From Azospirillum thermophilum (lineage in GTDB: Bacteria; Pseudomonadota; Alphaproteobacteria; Azospirillales; Azospirillaceae), in assembly GCF_003130795.1 (NCBI RefSeq), contig NZ_CP029354.1, forward strand, positions 496,001 through 560,000: a stretch of DNA of 64,000 bases, written 5' to 3'. Below the pieces are notes generated by a model. It was given only the letters and a program-made list of their open reading frames with translations. It was not told where the DNA came from and searched no databases. How positions within the stretch are numbered: the first letter of the stretch is position 1; every line of letters begins with the position of its first letter. A program made the translations under genes and the position numbers. Below, one piece after another: positions 45,220-53,787 of the stretch.

Positions 45220-46358
45220 CGACCGGGCGACAGCTCGTCCTGGCTGGCCTGCTGCTGACCGCCTTTCCGGCAGCCGCGGCCGACTTCAACCTCCGTATGG
45301 AGATCGTCGACCCGGGAACAGCCGGCGACGTCAAGATGGTCGGGGACATCGACGGCGACGGACGTCCCGACCTCGTCGTCGGCGGGTCCAGGAACGACAA
45401 GCTGAACTGGTACCGCAATCCGACCTGGCGTAAGACCGTCATCCTGGCCCCGATGACCGAATTCACCACCGACGGCGCGCTCGGCGACATGGACGGCGAC
45501 GGCGACCTCGACATCGTGATCTTCGACGGCGAAGGCTCGAAGAACCTGCACTGGTACGAGAACCCCCGGCCGAACAACAATCCCATGGCCGGCTTCCGCT
45601 GGCGCCGTCACATCGTCGGCGGGACGGGAAGCTGGGGCAAGGACGTGGAACTCGGCGATTTCGACCGTGACGGACGGCTGGACATCGCGGTGCGCAACGC
45701 CGACGCGCTGTCCGTCTTCTTTCAGGACGCCGACGACCAATGGACCCGGCGCACCCTGCCGGCCCGCCGGCTGGGGTCGGAGGGGCTGGCATCGGGCGAC
45801 ATCGACGGCGACGGCGCCGTCGACCTCGTGCTGGACGGTGCCTGGCTGCGCAACCCCGGCGGGGGCGAGGCGCGCGACCCGCGGGCCTGGAGCGAGCAGG
45901 AGATCGGGCCCGCCTACGGCACCTTCAAGGCGGTCGTCGCCGACTTCGACGGCGACGGCCGGCCGGACGTCGCCTACTCCTCCTCGGAAGGGACGGCGGA
46001 CGTCGCCTGGTACGGCCAGGGGGCGGACGGACGCTGGGCGCGCCACGTTGTCCTGGCGGCGGTCGAGCGCGGCCATACGCTGCAGGCCGCCGACATGGAC
46101 GGCGACGGCGACATCGACCTCGTCATCGGGCAGATGCACAGCAGCGACGCGAAGAAGATCCTTCTGGCGGAGAACCAGGATGGTCGCGGAGCCGACTGGA
46201 CGATCCACGTCATCGGCACCGGCGGCCTCCACAACGGGGTGGTGGCGGATCTGAGCGGCGACGGGCGGCCGGACCTGTTCGGCGCCAACTACACCGGCAC
46301 GCCGCCGGTGCGCGTCTGGCTGAACCTGCCGCCCGACGAACGGCAACCGCAAGAGTGA
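45216..46358 (+). CDS. Secreted VCBS/FG-GAP repeat protein
   Basis: This 380-residue protein has a signal peptide (about 1-21, LVLAGLLLTAFPAAAA) and seven calcium-loop motifs of DxDxDG type: DIDGDGRPD, DMDGDGDLD, DFDRDGRLD, DIDGDGAVD, DFDGDGRPD, DMDGDGDID and DLSGDGRPD. It should fold as a beta-propeller of the VCBS/FG-GAP type, probably exported and calcium-bound, perhaps binding polymer. It overlaps PAP2 by 4 bases and precedes the deacetylase gene by 17 bases. Confidence 0.88.
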   Translation: MTTGRQLVLAGLLLTAFPAAAADFNLRMEIVDPGTAGDVKMVGDIDGDGRPDLVVGGSRNDKLNWYRNPTWRKTVILAPMTEFTTDGALGDMDGDGDLDIVIFDGEGSKNLHWYENPRPNNNPMAGFRWRRHIVGGTGSWGKDVELGDFDRDGRLDIAVRNADALSVFFQDADDQWTRRTLPARRLGSEGLASGDIDGDGAVDLVLDGAWLRNPGGGEARDPRAWSEQEIGPAYGTFKAVVADFDGDGRPDVAYSSSEGTADVAWYGQGADGRWARHVVLAAVERGHTLQAADMDGDGDIDLVIGQMHSSDAKKILLAENQDGRGADWTIHVIGTGGLHNGVVADLSGDGRPDLFGANYTGTPPVRVWLNLPPDERQPQE

Positions 46359-46375
46359 GCGGAGGAACGACGTCC

Positions 46376-47221
46376 ATGGACGTGGCGCGCGGCCTCTATC
46401 GCACGAGCCTGTTCAAGAGCGGCTATGCCGCGGGCATGTCGCTGTACCGCCGGCTGCTGCTGGCGCGCGGGCTGGACGACACCGCCCGGTTCGAGCGCAG
46501 CTCCGCCCTCGTCCTCGCCCCGCACGCCGATGACGAGACGCTGGGCTGCGGCGCCACCATCCTGCGCAAGCGGGCCACCGGCACGGCGGTCCATGTCGCG
46601 ATCGTCACCGACGGCGGCGCCTCCCACCGATCCGCCCTGCTCAGCCGCGAGGCTCTCATCGCGCTGCGGCGGGAGGAGGCGCTGGAGGCCACCCGCATCC
46701 TCGGGCTGCCGGCGGAGGCTGTCCGCTTCCTCGGCTACCCCGACGGCGGGCTTGCCGACGCCGGGCAGCGCCTGGACGAGGACCTCCGCCGCCTGATCGT
46801 CGAGCTCGCCCCGCAGGAGCTCCTGATCCCGTCGGCCATCGACGGACATGCCGACCACCGGGCGCTGAACCGCGCGGCGCACCGGGCCGCCGCCGCGGCC
46901 GGGCGGCCGGTCGCCATCTTCGAATATCCCGTGTGGTTCTGGGACGCCCGGTCCTGGATCGACATGGAGGCCCCGGCCGCCGCGAAGGCCTGGCAACTGC
47001 TGCACCGGCCGGCGCTGTCGCTGCGGCGGCTGAAGCCCCTGCTGGTCGCCACCGGCCCCTTCCTCGGCCGCAAGGGCATGGCGGTCTCCGCCTACCGCAG
47101 CCAGATGACCAACCTCACCGGCGAGCCCGACTGGCCGGTGCTCGACCCGCGCTTCCTCGAACAGTTCCTGCAGGACCACGAGATCTTCTTCGCGGCCCCG
47201 GAGGCCATGCCATGGACATGA
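46376..47221 (+). CDS. PIG-L family deacetylase
   Basis: This 281-residue zinc hydrolase of the PIG-L/LmbE type has the metal motif HADD in LVLAPHADDETLGCG and a second site DGHADHRAL. The expected reaction is N-deacetylation of an N-acetylhexosamine or similar sugar. It may tailor an EPS sugar. It starts at ATG 46376 after GGAGGAACG. Its end overlaps the next glycosyltransferase by 10 bases. Confidence 0.88.
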   Translation: MDVARGLYRTSLFKSGYAAGMSLYRRLLLARGLDDTARFERSSALVLAPHADDETLGCGATILRKRATGTAVHVAIVTDGGASHRSALLSREALIALRREEALEATRILGLPAEAVRFLGYPDGGLADAGQRLDEDLRRLIVELAPQELLIPSAIDGHADHRALNRAAHRAAAAAGRPVAIFEYPVWFWDARSWIDMEAPAAAKAWQLLHRPALSLRRLKPLLVATGPFLGRKGMAVSAYRSQMTNLTGEPDWPVLDPRFLEQFLQDHEIFFAAPEAMPWT

Positions 47222-48453
47222 CCATGGCCCTGCCCCACAACCGGGGATCGGGCGACGCGGTACCGGACAGGCGGCCGACGATCCTCCATATGCTGCCGGA
47301 TCTGGCGCTCGGCGGCGGGCAGGCCCTTCTGCTGCGCAACCTCGTGCGGATGCAGGATGGACCCTTGCGCCATGTCGTCGCGTCGATGGGCGGCGGCCCG
47401 ATGGAACCGGAGTACCACGCCGCCGGCCTGCCGGTCTTCCGGCTGCCGCTGGAGCGCTGGAGCGCGCTGCCCACCGTGGTCCGCCGGTTGACGGAGATCG
47501 TGCGCGACCAGCGGGTCAGCCTGATCCACACCAACAACACGCCGCGCGACCGCATCCCGGGACAGCTCGCCGGCCTCCTCCGCGGCCTCCCGGTGGTCAA
47601 CAGCTTCCATGCGCTGGCCCCGACTCCCCTGCCCGTCCCGGACCGCCCGCAGGCTCTGCCGCGCTTCCTGCGCCAGCGGGCGACGCGGCTTGTCAACCGG
47701 GCGCTGATCGGCCTCAACCTCACCGGGCTGGTGGCCGTGTCGGAGACGGTGCGGACCAGCCAGTCCGCCTGGCTGTCGCTTCCCCCCGACCGCATCCGTG
47801 TCATCCACAACGGCCTGCCGCTCGGCGAGCCGCTGGACGACCATCGCGACCGGATGCGCACCGAGCTGGGGGTCGCCGGACGCCATCCGGTGATCCTGAC
47901 GGTCGGCCGGCTGGTCGAGGGCAAGGGCCAGCGGCTTCTGGTGCCGATGATGGCGGAGCTGGTACGCCGCCGGCCGGACGCCTGCCTGCTGCTGGCCGGC
48001 GAGGGGGAGGACCGCCCGCTGCTCGAAGCGATGATCGCGCAAGCCGGGCTGGAGCGGCATGTCCGCCTGCTCGGGCAGCGCTTCGACGTGCCGATGCTGC
48101 TGGCCGCCTGCGATCTCTTCGTCAGCTCCTCCCACTATGAAGGGTTCGGTCTGGCGGTTCTGGAGGCGATGGCGGCGCGGCGCCCGGTGGTGGCGTTGTT
48201 CACTCCGGCGCTGCTGGAATTCATGGTCGATGGCCGGTCCGGCCTGCTCGTCCGCCACCCCGATCCCTTGGCCCTGGCGCACGCCGTGGACCGCGTCGCG
48301 GCGGATCCCGGCTTCGCCGCCGGGCTGGGAGCGGAGGGGCATCGGCTGGCGCAGTCCTTCAGCGTCGATGCCACCGTCAAAAACATGCTGGACCTTTATA
48401 CGGAAATCCTCTCCAGGCACCCGATAATCACAAAATGTAATGCCACATTTTGA
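47212..48453 (+). CDS. Glycosyltransferase family 4
   Basis: This 413-residue GT-B enzyme has an N-terminal acceptor domain (ILHMLPDLALGGGQALLLRNL) and a C-terminal donor domain with TVGRLVEGKGQ, FVSSSHYEGFGLAVLEAMA and the E-x7-E element, typical of GT4. It transfers a nucleotide sugar to the growing EPS unit. ATG 47212 is chosen with GGAGG 8 bases upstream; ATG codons at 47218 and 47224 also fit. A hairpin overlaps its stop. Confidence 0.9.
   Translation: MDMTMALPHNRGSGDAVPDRRPTILHMLPDLALGGGQALLLRNLVRMQDGPLRHVVASMGGGPMEPEYHAAGLPVFRLPLERWSALPTVVRRLTEIVRDQRVSLIHTNNTPRDRIPGQLAGLLRGLPVVNSFHALAPTPLPVPDRPQALPRFLRQRATRLVNRALIGLNLTGLVAVSETVRTSQSAWLSLPPDRIRVIHNGLPLGEPLDDHRDRMRTELGVAGRHPVILTVGRLVEGKGQRLLVPMMAELVRRRPDACLLLAGEGEDRPLLEAMIAQAGLERHVRLLGQRFDVPMLLAACDLFVSSSHYEGFGLAVLEAMAARRPVVALFTPALLEFMVDGRSGLLVRHPDPLALAHAVDRVAADPGFAAGLGAEGHRLAQSFSVDATVKNMLDLYTEILSRHPIITKCNATF
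48431..48452 (+). terminator. AT-rich hairpin at the end of the flippase operon
   Basis: CAAAATGT (48431-48438) and ACATTTTG (48445-48452) form a perfect 8-bp stem with a 6-base loop that includes the end of the glycosyltransferase gene. The T4 in the right arm is only a weak termination signal, so this is a candidate only. Confidence 0.35.
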
Positions 48454-48649
48454 CAGATAATCTTGGCAAAGACTGTCATTATCCCTGAGCATTACTTTAG
48501 AACTGCGGCAGTGGTTAAGTCTATTGCGGTACCTCTCCACTCTTATTGATGGGAAATATTCGCCGTGATACGACGACCAACCTAGAATTCTCGTTCACGA
48601 ATCCCCCTACAATTTGACCAGTCACGGGAGCGTCGGGCTTGTTCCGGCG

Positions 48650-49957
48650 ATGAAAGCGATGGAGATCAAGCGCCCTCAGCCGCAGATTCACCCGGTCCTG
48701 CTGTGCGGGGAGAATGACCACGGCCTGTGGCCCCTGTCGCGGGAGCTGTTCCCGAAGGAGTTCCTGCCGCTGCTGGCCGGCCGCTCTTTGCTGCAGGAAG
48801 CGGCGGAGCGGGTGTCGGCCAGCGGTCCGGTCGCCGCTCCGATCATCGCCTGCAACGAGGAACACCGCTTCATGGCGGCGGAGCAGCTTCGCCGGGCCGG
48901 GGTTTCGCCGGCGGTGATCCTGCTGGAGCCCGTCTGGCGCGGCGCCGCGGTCACCGCGGCCGCAGCCGCGCTGATGGTGGCCGGCGATGATCCGGACGGT
49001 CTGCTGCTGCTGGTTCCGGTCGCCGGCGCCCAGTCGATCGGACCGGCCTTCGCCGACGCCCTCGCCACGGCCCATCAGCAGGCGGCGGAGGGCAAGCTGG
49101 TGTCGATCGGCGACCCGGCCGGAGGATGCTGGCTGTTCCGCGCCGCCCGCTACCTGGAGGAGCTGGCGCGCCATGCGCCGGAGACGCTCGCTGCCGCACG
49201 CCAGGCGCTCGACGGCCGGACGGCCGGCGGCGGCTTCCTGCAGATGGGTGCGGCGCCGGCATCCGCCCCGGCCCTGTCGGTCGCGGCCGCCATCGACGGC
49301 AAGACCGACCATGCCGCCGCCGTCCCCTGCGAGATCGACTGGAGCGGCACCGGCAGCTGGTCGACCCTGTGGAACGCCGGCGGCAAGGACGAGGACGGCA
49401 ATGTGCGGGTCGGCGACGTGGTGACCTCCGGGACGCGCAACTGCTACATCCAGTCGGACGGCCACCTCGCCGCCGTCGTCGGTCTGGAGGATGCCGTCGT
49501 CGTGGTCACCGACGATGCCGTGCTGGTCGCCCGCAAGGACCAGGAGGAGACTGCCAAAGCCCTGCTGCGCACGCTGAAGGACCAGGGCCGGTCGGAGGTG
49601 CTGAACCACCGCAAGGTCCACCGCCCCTGGGGCACCTTCCAGTCGCTGCATATGGGCAAGCGCTTCCAGGTCAAGTGCCTGACCGTCGAGCCGGGTTGCC
49701 GCCTGTCGCTGCAGCGCCATCATCACCGGGCGGAGCATTGGGTCGTGGTCCAGGGCACCGCGCTGGTGACCTGCGGGACCGAAGTGCGCCTCGTCTCCGA
49801 GAACGAGTCGGTCTACATCCCCATCGGCACGAACCACCGGCTGGAGAATCCCGGCAAGGTGCCGCTCAGCATCATCGAGGTGCAGTCGGGCTCCTATCTC
49901 GGCGAGGACGACATCGTCCGCATCGAGGACGTCTACGGCCGGGTGGAGTGCGCCTGA
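48650..49957 (+). CDS. ManC/AlgA-like protein: dead nucleotidyltransferase, intact PMI cupin
   Basis: This 435-residue protein has the layout of type II mannose-6-phosphate isomerase/GDP-mannose pyrophosphorylase but with a decayed first half. The catalytic GGSGTRLWPLSR has become CGENDHGLWPLSR (about 19-31), the usual PSDH reads PVAG, the TGYGYI region is deleted, and WSDVGSW reads WSGTGSW. The C-terminal cupin (about 330-435) is intact, with HRPWGTFQSLHMGKRFQVK and RHHHRAEHWVVVQGTA holding the metal ligands. It probably isomerises mannose-6-phosphate or is regulatory, not a pyrophosphorylase. ATG 48650 is chosen over a TTG further upstream; ATG 48659 also fits. Confidence 0.85.
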   Translation: MKAMEIKRPQPQIHPVLLCGENDHGLWPLSRELFPKEFLPLLAGRSLLQEAAERVSASGPVAAPIIACNEEHRFMAAEQLRRAGVSPAVILLEPVWRGAAVTAAAAALMVAGDDPDGLLLLVPVAGAQSIGPAFADALATAHQQAAEGKLVSIGDPAGGCWLFRAARYLEELARHAPETLAAARQALDGRTAGGGFLQMGAAPASAPALSVAAAIDGKTDHAAAVPCEIDWSGTGSWSTLWNAGGKDEDGNVRVGDVVTSGTRNCYIQSDGHLAAVVGLEDAVVVVTDDAVLVARKDQEETAKALLRTLKDQGRSEVLNHRKVHRPWGTFQSLHMGKRFQVKCLTVEPGCRLSLQRHHHRAEHWVVVQGTALVTCGTEVRLVSENESVYIPIGTNHRLENPGKVPLSIIEVQSGSYLGEDDIVRIEDVYGRVECA

Positions 49958-49978
49958 CGCAGCGCGTGCCGACACAGG

Positions 49979-50016
49979 AAACCCCCCGGCCGACGGACCG
50001 TCGGCCGGGGGGTTTT
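49979..50016. terminator. Bidirectional intrinsic terminator
   Basis: A long, almost perfect inverted repeat with CCCCCCGGCCGACGG on one side and its complement on the other, flanked by A-run and TTTT, stands between the convergent manC-like and glycosyltransferase genes. Arms of about 15 bp GC plus terminal A/T pairs make it a strong two-way terminator. Confidence 0.92.
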
Positions 50017-50032
50017 CCGTTCGGCGCAGCCG

Positions 50033-51292
50033 TCAGCCCGGCGCAGGGCGCATCCGCTGCCAGTCCTTCAGGAGCTCGCGCCACAGCAGGTCGAGACCGG
50101 CCATGTCGAACGACGCGGCGATCATCTGCGCCATGGCCGACATCGCCCGCCGCTCCTCCGCCGTCAGGGCCAGGAACCGGCGGATGCCTCCGGAGACGCT
50201 GGCCGGCGTCTGCTCCACCGCGAATCCGTCGACGCCGTCCACCAGATACTCGTCGATGCCGTGCAGCCGCGGGGCGATCACCGGCAGACCGGACGCCGCC
50301 GCCTCCAGGCTGACCAGCGAGAAGGACTCGTAGAAGGAGGGGAAGACGAAGGCGTCCGCCGCCCAGAGATAGGGGCGGACGTCGCTGCTGCTGCCGGTGA
50401 ACAGGACGCGCCCCGCTCCCGGCTCGGCGGCCATGGCCCGGTAGGGCCGCAGACCCTGGTCCGACCCGCCGACCACCAGCACGACGGTCCGCGGGTCGGC
50501 GAGCTGCCTCTGCGCCGCCAGCAGGACGGGCAGCCCCTTGCGGTCGAAATGGCCATGGGCGACGAACAGCAGGACGGTGTCCCGGTCGTCCAGCCCGAGC
50601 CCGGCACGGAAGGCGGCCCGGTCGAAGCTGTCCGGCCGCCGCAGGCGGCCGACGTCGATGCGGTTGTGGATGACCCTGGTCTTGCCGCCGGTTCCCGGAA
50701 ACGCGTCGTCGAGCTCCCTCGCCAGCCCTTGCGACACGGCGATCATCGAGGAGGCGCGGCGGAAGACGAACGGCTCGACCGCCGCCTGCAGCGCGTGGTT
50801 CGCCCAGTGGAGGATCCCCATCAGGCTGTCGCGCCGGATCGGGCAGGACGTCATCCTCAGGAACGCCCGATTGCAGAAGTGGATGTAGTAGATGTCGGCG
50901 AACAGCACGATGGCGTCCGCGCTCAGGACGAAGTCGAAGGGCCGCCCGCGCCGCAGCCGCTCCACCGCGTAGCGCAGCGCCGCAACGGCATGGAAGCAGC
51001 CATACTGGACGACCAGCGGCCGTCGCGTCACCGGCACGGCCACATGGCGGATCCGGTCCGGCCGCGGGTTGTCGAAGGAGATGGCGAAGACGGTGAAGTC
51101 GCACTCATCCGCCAGCGCCGACAGCAGGGCCAGCGTCCGGCTGCCGACCGGATTGGTCGGGACGACATGGTGGTCGAACACGGCGATGCTGGGCCGGCCG
51201 CCGCCGGCGGTGGTGCCGTCCAGCCTGGACAGCCGCGCACGCAGCCGCCGCGCCACCGCACCGCCGGCGGCGCTTTCGCTCTCGTGGATCAT
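50033..51292 (-). CDS. Glycosyltransferase family 4
   Basis: This 419-residue GT-B enzyme has an acceptor-side N-terminal half (IAVFDHHVVPTNPVGSRTLAL) and a donor domain with LFVAHGHFDRKGLPVLL, AADAFVFPSFYESFSLVSLEA and the E-x7-E pattern. It is the last gene of a minus-strand unit (epimerase, methyltransferase, glycosyltransferase). A repeat cluster separates it from the methyltransferase. The sugar donor is unknown. Confidence 0.88.
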   Translation of the reverse strand: MIHESESAAGGAVARRLRARLSRLDGTTAGGGRPSIAVFDHHVVPTNPVGSRTLALLSALADECDFTVFAISFDNPRPDRIRHVAVPVTRRPLVVQYGCFHAVAALRYAVERLRRGRPFDFVLSADAIVLFADIYYIHFCNRAFLRMTSCPIRRDSLMGILHWANHALQAAVEPFVFRRASSMIAVSQGLARELDDAFPGTGGKTRVIHNRIDVGRLRRPDSFDRAAFRAGLGLDDRDTVLLFVAHGHFDRKGLPVLLAAQRQLADPRTVVLVVGGSDQGLRPYRAMAAEPGAGRVLFTGSSSDVRPYLWAADAFVFPSFYESFSLVSLEAAASGLPVIAPRLHGIDEYLVDGVDGFAVEQTPASVSGGIRRFLALTAEERRAMSAMAQMIAASFDMAGLDLLWRELLKDWQRMRPAPG

Positions 51293-51300
51293 GTCCGTCC

Positions 51301-51376
51301 TTCGTCGGCGGAGCCGACATCGTTGTCCTTCGTCGGCAGAGCCGACATGGTTGTCTTTCGTCGGCGGAGCCGGCCC
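51301..51376. repeat. Three tandem imperfect 28-bp repeats
   Basis: TTCGTCGGCGGAGCCGACAT-type units begin at 51301, 51329 and 51357 (the third cut short at 51376). The first two differ at three positions. Each unit contains the inverted repeat GTCGGC-NNA-GCCGAC, so each can fold as a hairpin. They fill the 84-bp gap between two EPS genes, right up to the methyltransferase stop. They might be an mRNA-processing element or a protein-binding array, or simply slippage products. Confidence 0.8.
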
Positions 51377-52390
51377 CTAGGCGCCGCCGGCCACGCCGGT
51401 CCGTTCCTTCCCGGCAGCGCCGGCGTGGTGCAGGCCCGGGCGTTTCGGCAGCGGGCCGGCCTTCGCGCTCACGATGACCGTGTGCCCGAAGGCGATCTTG
51501 CGGTCGGTCTCCAGGGCCGGGGCGAAGAGCAGCCCGAGGAGGTGGGAAACCGCATGGAGCAGGGTGAAGAGGAGCCCCCGCTCCACCGGCCGCGGCGCCC
51601 GGCGCAGGAGACGCCAGTAGAGGGCCCGCAGGAAGAACTGCCGCGAGAACCACAGCCGGTGGTACGGCTGCAGCGGCTCGTAATGGATCGCAGCGTTGAC
51701 GAAGCCGGTCTCCGCCAGCAGCCCGACCAGCGCCTGTTCCGACCAGCGCGAGAGGTGGTGCGGCGGCATGTTCAGCACGTCGTTGACGCACACCCCTTCG
51801 AAGCCGTCGTCGTTCGGCACGCTGACGACCAGCAGCCCGCCGGGACGCAGCGCCCGCCGGCACCCCATGAGGAAGTCGACCGGCCGGGTGGTGTGTTCCA
51901 GGACCTGGAAGCTGACCACCACGTCGTAATGGCCGGGCAGGCGCCGGGAATGCCACTCGATGGTCTCGTCATGGACCGTCAGCAGGTTGGCCCTGGCCTC
52001 CGCGATGGCGTTCTGCGACAGTTCCAGCCCGGTATAGTCGGCTTCGGGCACCGATTCGGCGAAGTTGCCGACCCCGCACCCGATGTCCAGCACCCGGTCC
52101 CCCGCGCCGATCAGAGCGGAGGCATGGCGGAACTCGTACTTCTCCCGGTCGTAGTACCGCTCGTGCAGGCGGATCGATTCGTAGAAGCCCTGGCTGCCGG
52201 CGACGAGGGGGTGGAAGAACTTCACCCCGCTCTTGCTGCACCGGTAGAGCCCGACCCGCTCGATGCCCTCGAACTCGCGGGTCACGTCGATCGACTTGCG
52301 GCGGTAGAGGCGGATGATGTCCTTCACCCTGATGTCGAAGATCAGATGTGCCGGGGCTCCCGGCACAATGATCGACTCCACGGAGGCCAT
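51377..52390 (-). CDS. Class I SAM-dependent methyltransferase
   Basis: This 337-residue enzyme has motif I VLDIGCGVGNFAESVPEA near residue 100, then YTGLELSQNAIAEARANL, VVVSFQVLEHTTRPVDFLMG and LRPGGLLVVSVPNDDGFEG, the order of a Methyltransf_11/23 protein. It likely methylates a sugar or lipid-linked intermediate of the EPS. It follows the epimerase gene by 42 bp. Confidence 0.88.
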   Translation of the reverse strand: MASVESIIVPGAPAHLIFDIRVKDIIRLYRRKSIDVTREFEGIERVGLYRCSKSGVKFFHPLVAGSQGFYESIRLHERYYDREKYEFRHASALIGAGDRVLDIGCGVGNFAESVPEADYTGLELSQNAIAEARANLLTVHDETIEWHSRRLPGHYDVVVSFQVLEHTTRPVDFLMGCRRALRPGGLLVVSVPNDDGFEGVCVNDVLNMPPHHLSRWSEQALVGLLAETGFVNAAIHYEPLQPYHRLWFSRQFFLRALYWRLLRRAPRPVERGLLFTLLHAVSHLLGLLFAPALETDRKIAFGHTVIVSAKAGPLPKRPGLHHAGAAGKERTGVAGGA

Positions 52391-52432
52391 AGGCCCTCTC
52401 CCTCACCGGTTGGCGAACGACCGCGTCCGCGG

Positions 52433-53461
52433 TCAGGCGGCAGCGACCGGGATCGCGATCCGCCCGCCGATACCGGTGTCCGGAACCGGGCCGTACACGT
52501 CGCGGCCCTCCGCGGCGAGCTGGCGCCAGATCCAGCCGTAGGTCGGGGCCAGGCCCTGCTCCAGGCTGACGGCCGGCTCCCAGCCCAACACCCGCCGCAG
52601 CAGCGTGTTGTCGCTGTTGCGGCCGCGCACGCCCTGCGGCTTGGTCAGGTCATGGCGCAGTTCCACCCGCTTGCAGGCGATGCCGGAGATGACGGCGACA
52701 AGTTCGTTGATTGTCACCATGGTATCGGTGCCGAGGTTCAGCGGCTCGGGAAAGTCCGACCGCATCAGGCGGAAGATGCCCTCGACGCAATCGTCGACAT
52801 ACATGAAGGAGCGGGTCTGCAGCCCGTCGCCCCAGACTTCCAGCGTGCCGCCGTCGGGACAGAGCGCGACCTTGCGGGAGATCGCCGCCGGCGCCTTCTC
52901 CTTGCCGCCCTCGTAGGTGCCGAGCGGGCCGTAGACGTTGTGGAAACGCACCACCCGCGTCTCGAACCCCCAGTCCTGCCGGTAATACTGGCAGAGCTTC
53001 TCCATGTAGAGCTTCTCCAGCCCGTACCCCTCCTCCGGATCGGCCGGCCAGGCGTCGGCCTCCTTCAGCGGCATCACGTCGGCGTCGGTCTGCAGATGCT
53101 GCGGATAGACACAGGCCGAGGAGGAGAAGAGGAAGCGGTCACAGCCCTGCAGCCGCGCGGCCTCCAGCATGTGGATGTTGATCATCGTGTCGTTGCGCGC
53201 GATCTGCGCATGCTGGGCGGTGATGTAGCCGATTCCGCCCATGTCGGCCGCGAGGTGATACACCTCGTCGATGCCGGTCGCCGCGATCAGGCAGTTGTCG
53301 AAGCGGCGCAAGTCGAGCATCAGGAACTCGTGCGCCTCCGTCGCCTCGAACTCCGGCTCCTTCACGTCCACGGCACGAACCCAGAAGCCTCTCCTTTTCA
53401 GGGAGGACACCAGGTGATGCCCGATGAATCCGCCAGCCCCCGTGACCAATGCGCGACGCAT
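52433..53461 (-). CDS. NAD-dependent epimerase (GDP-mannose 3,5-epimerase-like)
   Basis: This 342-residue extended SDR has the NAD motif VTGAGGFIGHHLV at the N-terminus, AADMGGIGYITAQ and the catalytic Y-x3-K in EEGYGLEKLYMEKL, close to the GDP-mannose 3,5-epimerase signature. It probably converts GDP-mannose to GDP-galactose-type sugars for the EPS; substrate is inferred. ATG 53461 has AAGGAGAGG upstream and is chosen over an upstream TTG. It heads the minus-strand unit ending at 50033. Confidence 0.85.
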   Translation of the reverse strand: MRRALVTGAGGFIGHHLVSSLKRRGFWVRAVDVKEPEFEATEAHEFLMLDLRRFDNCLIAATGIDEVYHLAADMGGIGYITAQHAQIARNDTMINIHMLEAARLQGCDRFLFSSSACVYPQHLQTDADVMPLKEADAWPADPEEGYGLEKLYMEKLCQYYRQDWGFETRVVRFHNVYGPLGTYEGGKEKAPAAISRKVALCPDGGTLEVWGDGLQTRSFMYVDDCVEGIFRLMRSDFPEPLNLGTDTMVTINELVAVISGIACKRVELRHDLTKPQGVRGRNSDNTLLRRVLGWEPAVSLEQGLAPTYGWIWRQLAAEGRDVYGPVPDTGIGGRIAIPVAAA

Positions 53462-53787
53462 CGTCCTCTCCTTTTTCAAGATGTCTCATTTGATAATGTT
53501 AATAAATAATACAGCACATATTTCCGCTTATGTCGGTACCATTTGGTATTTCCGAAAAGAGCATTCGATATATATAGCGATTTCTGCAGCGCTAATTCTT
53601 TAGCTTAAATTCGGGGTTATCGATTTTGTTCGCGGTTGCGATAACATTTATTGTCAAAAGTGGTGGTTTTATCTTTGTATTTATTGACTTTGATGCTGCG
53701 GACACCACCAAATTCCATCCGGCAACATGCCCTGTCCTGGTTAGGATGACTTGGCGCGGCGAAGGGCCGCCGGCATGGAGCAGGACG
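53462..53787. other. AT-rich divergent promoter region
   Basis: This 326-bp gap between the divergent epimerase and glycosyltransferase genes is strikingly AT-rich, with runs such as GATAATGTTAATAAATAATAC. It contains TACCA-TT-TGGTA (about 53537-53548). No gene is supported; a plus-strand frame running through it has no good start. It likely holds both promoters. Confidence 0.6.

Noticed and set aside
51301..51376. CRISPR array
   Set aside because: Only three contiguous units, no spacers between them, and no cas genes.
50261..53509. A 1,082-codon plus-strand open frame
   Set aside because: Antisense to glycosyltransferase, methyltransferase and epimerase genes; no recognisable domain.
53626..53787. 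54-residue N-terminal extension of the family 2 glycosyltransferase
   Set aside because: It lies in AT-rich promoter DNA without a ribosome site; homology and a good site begin at 53788.
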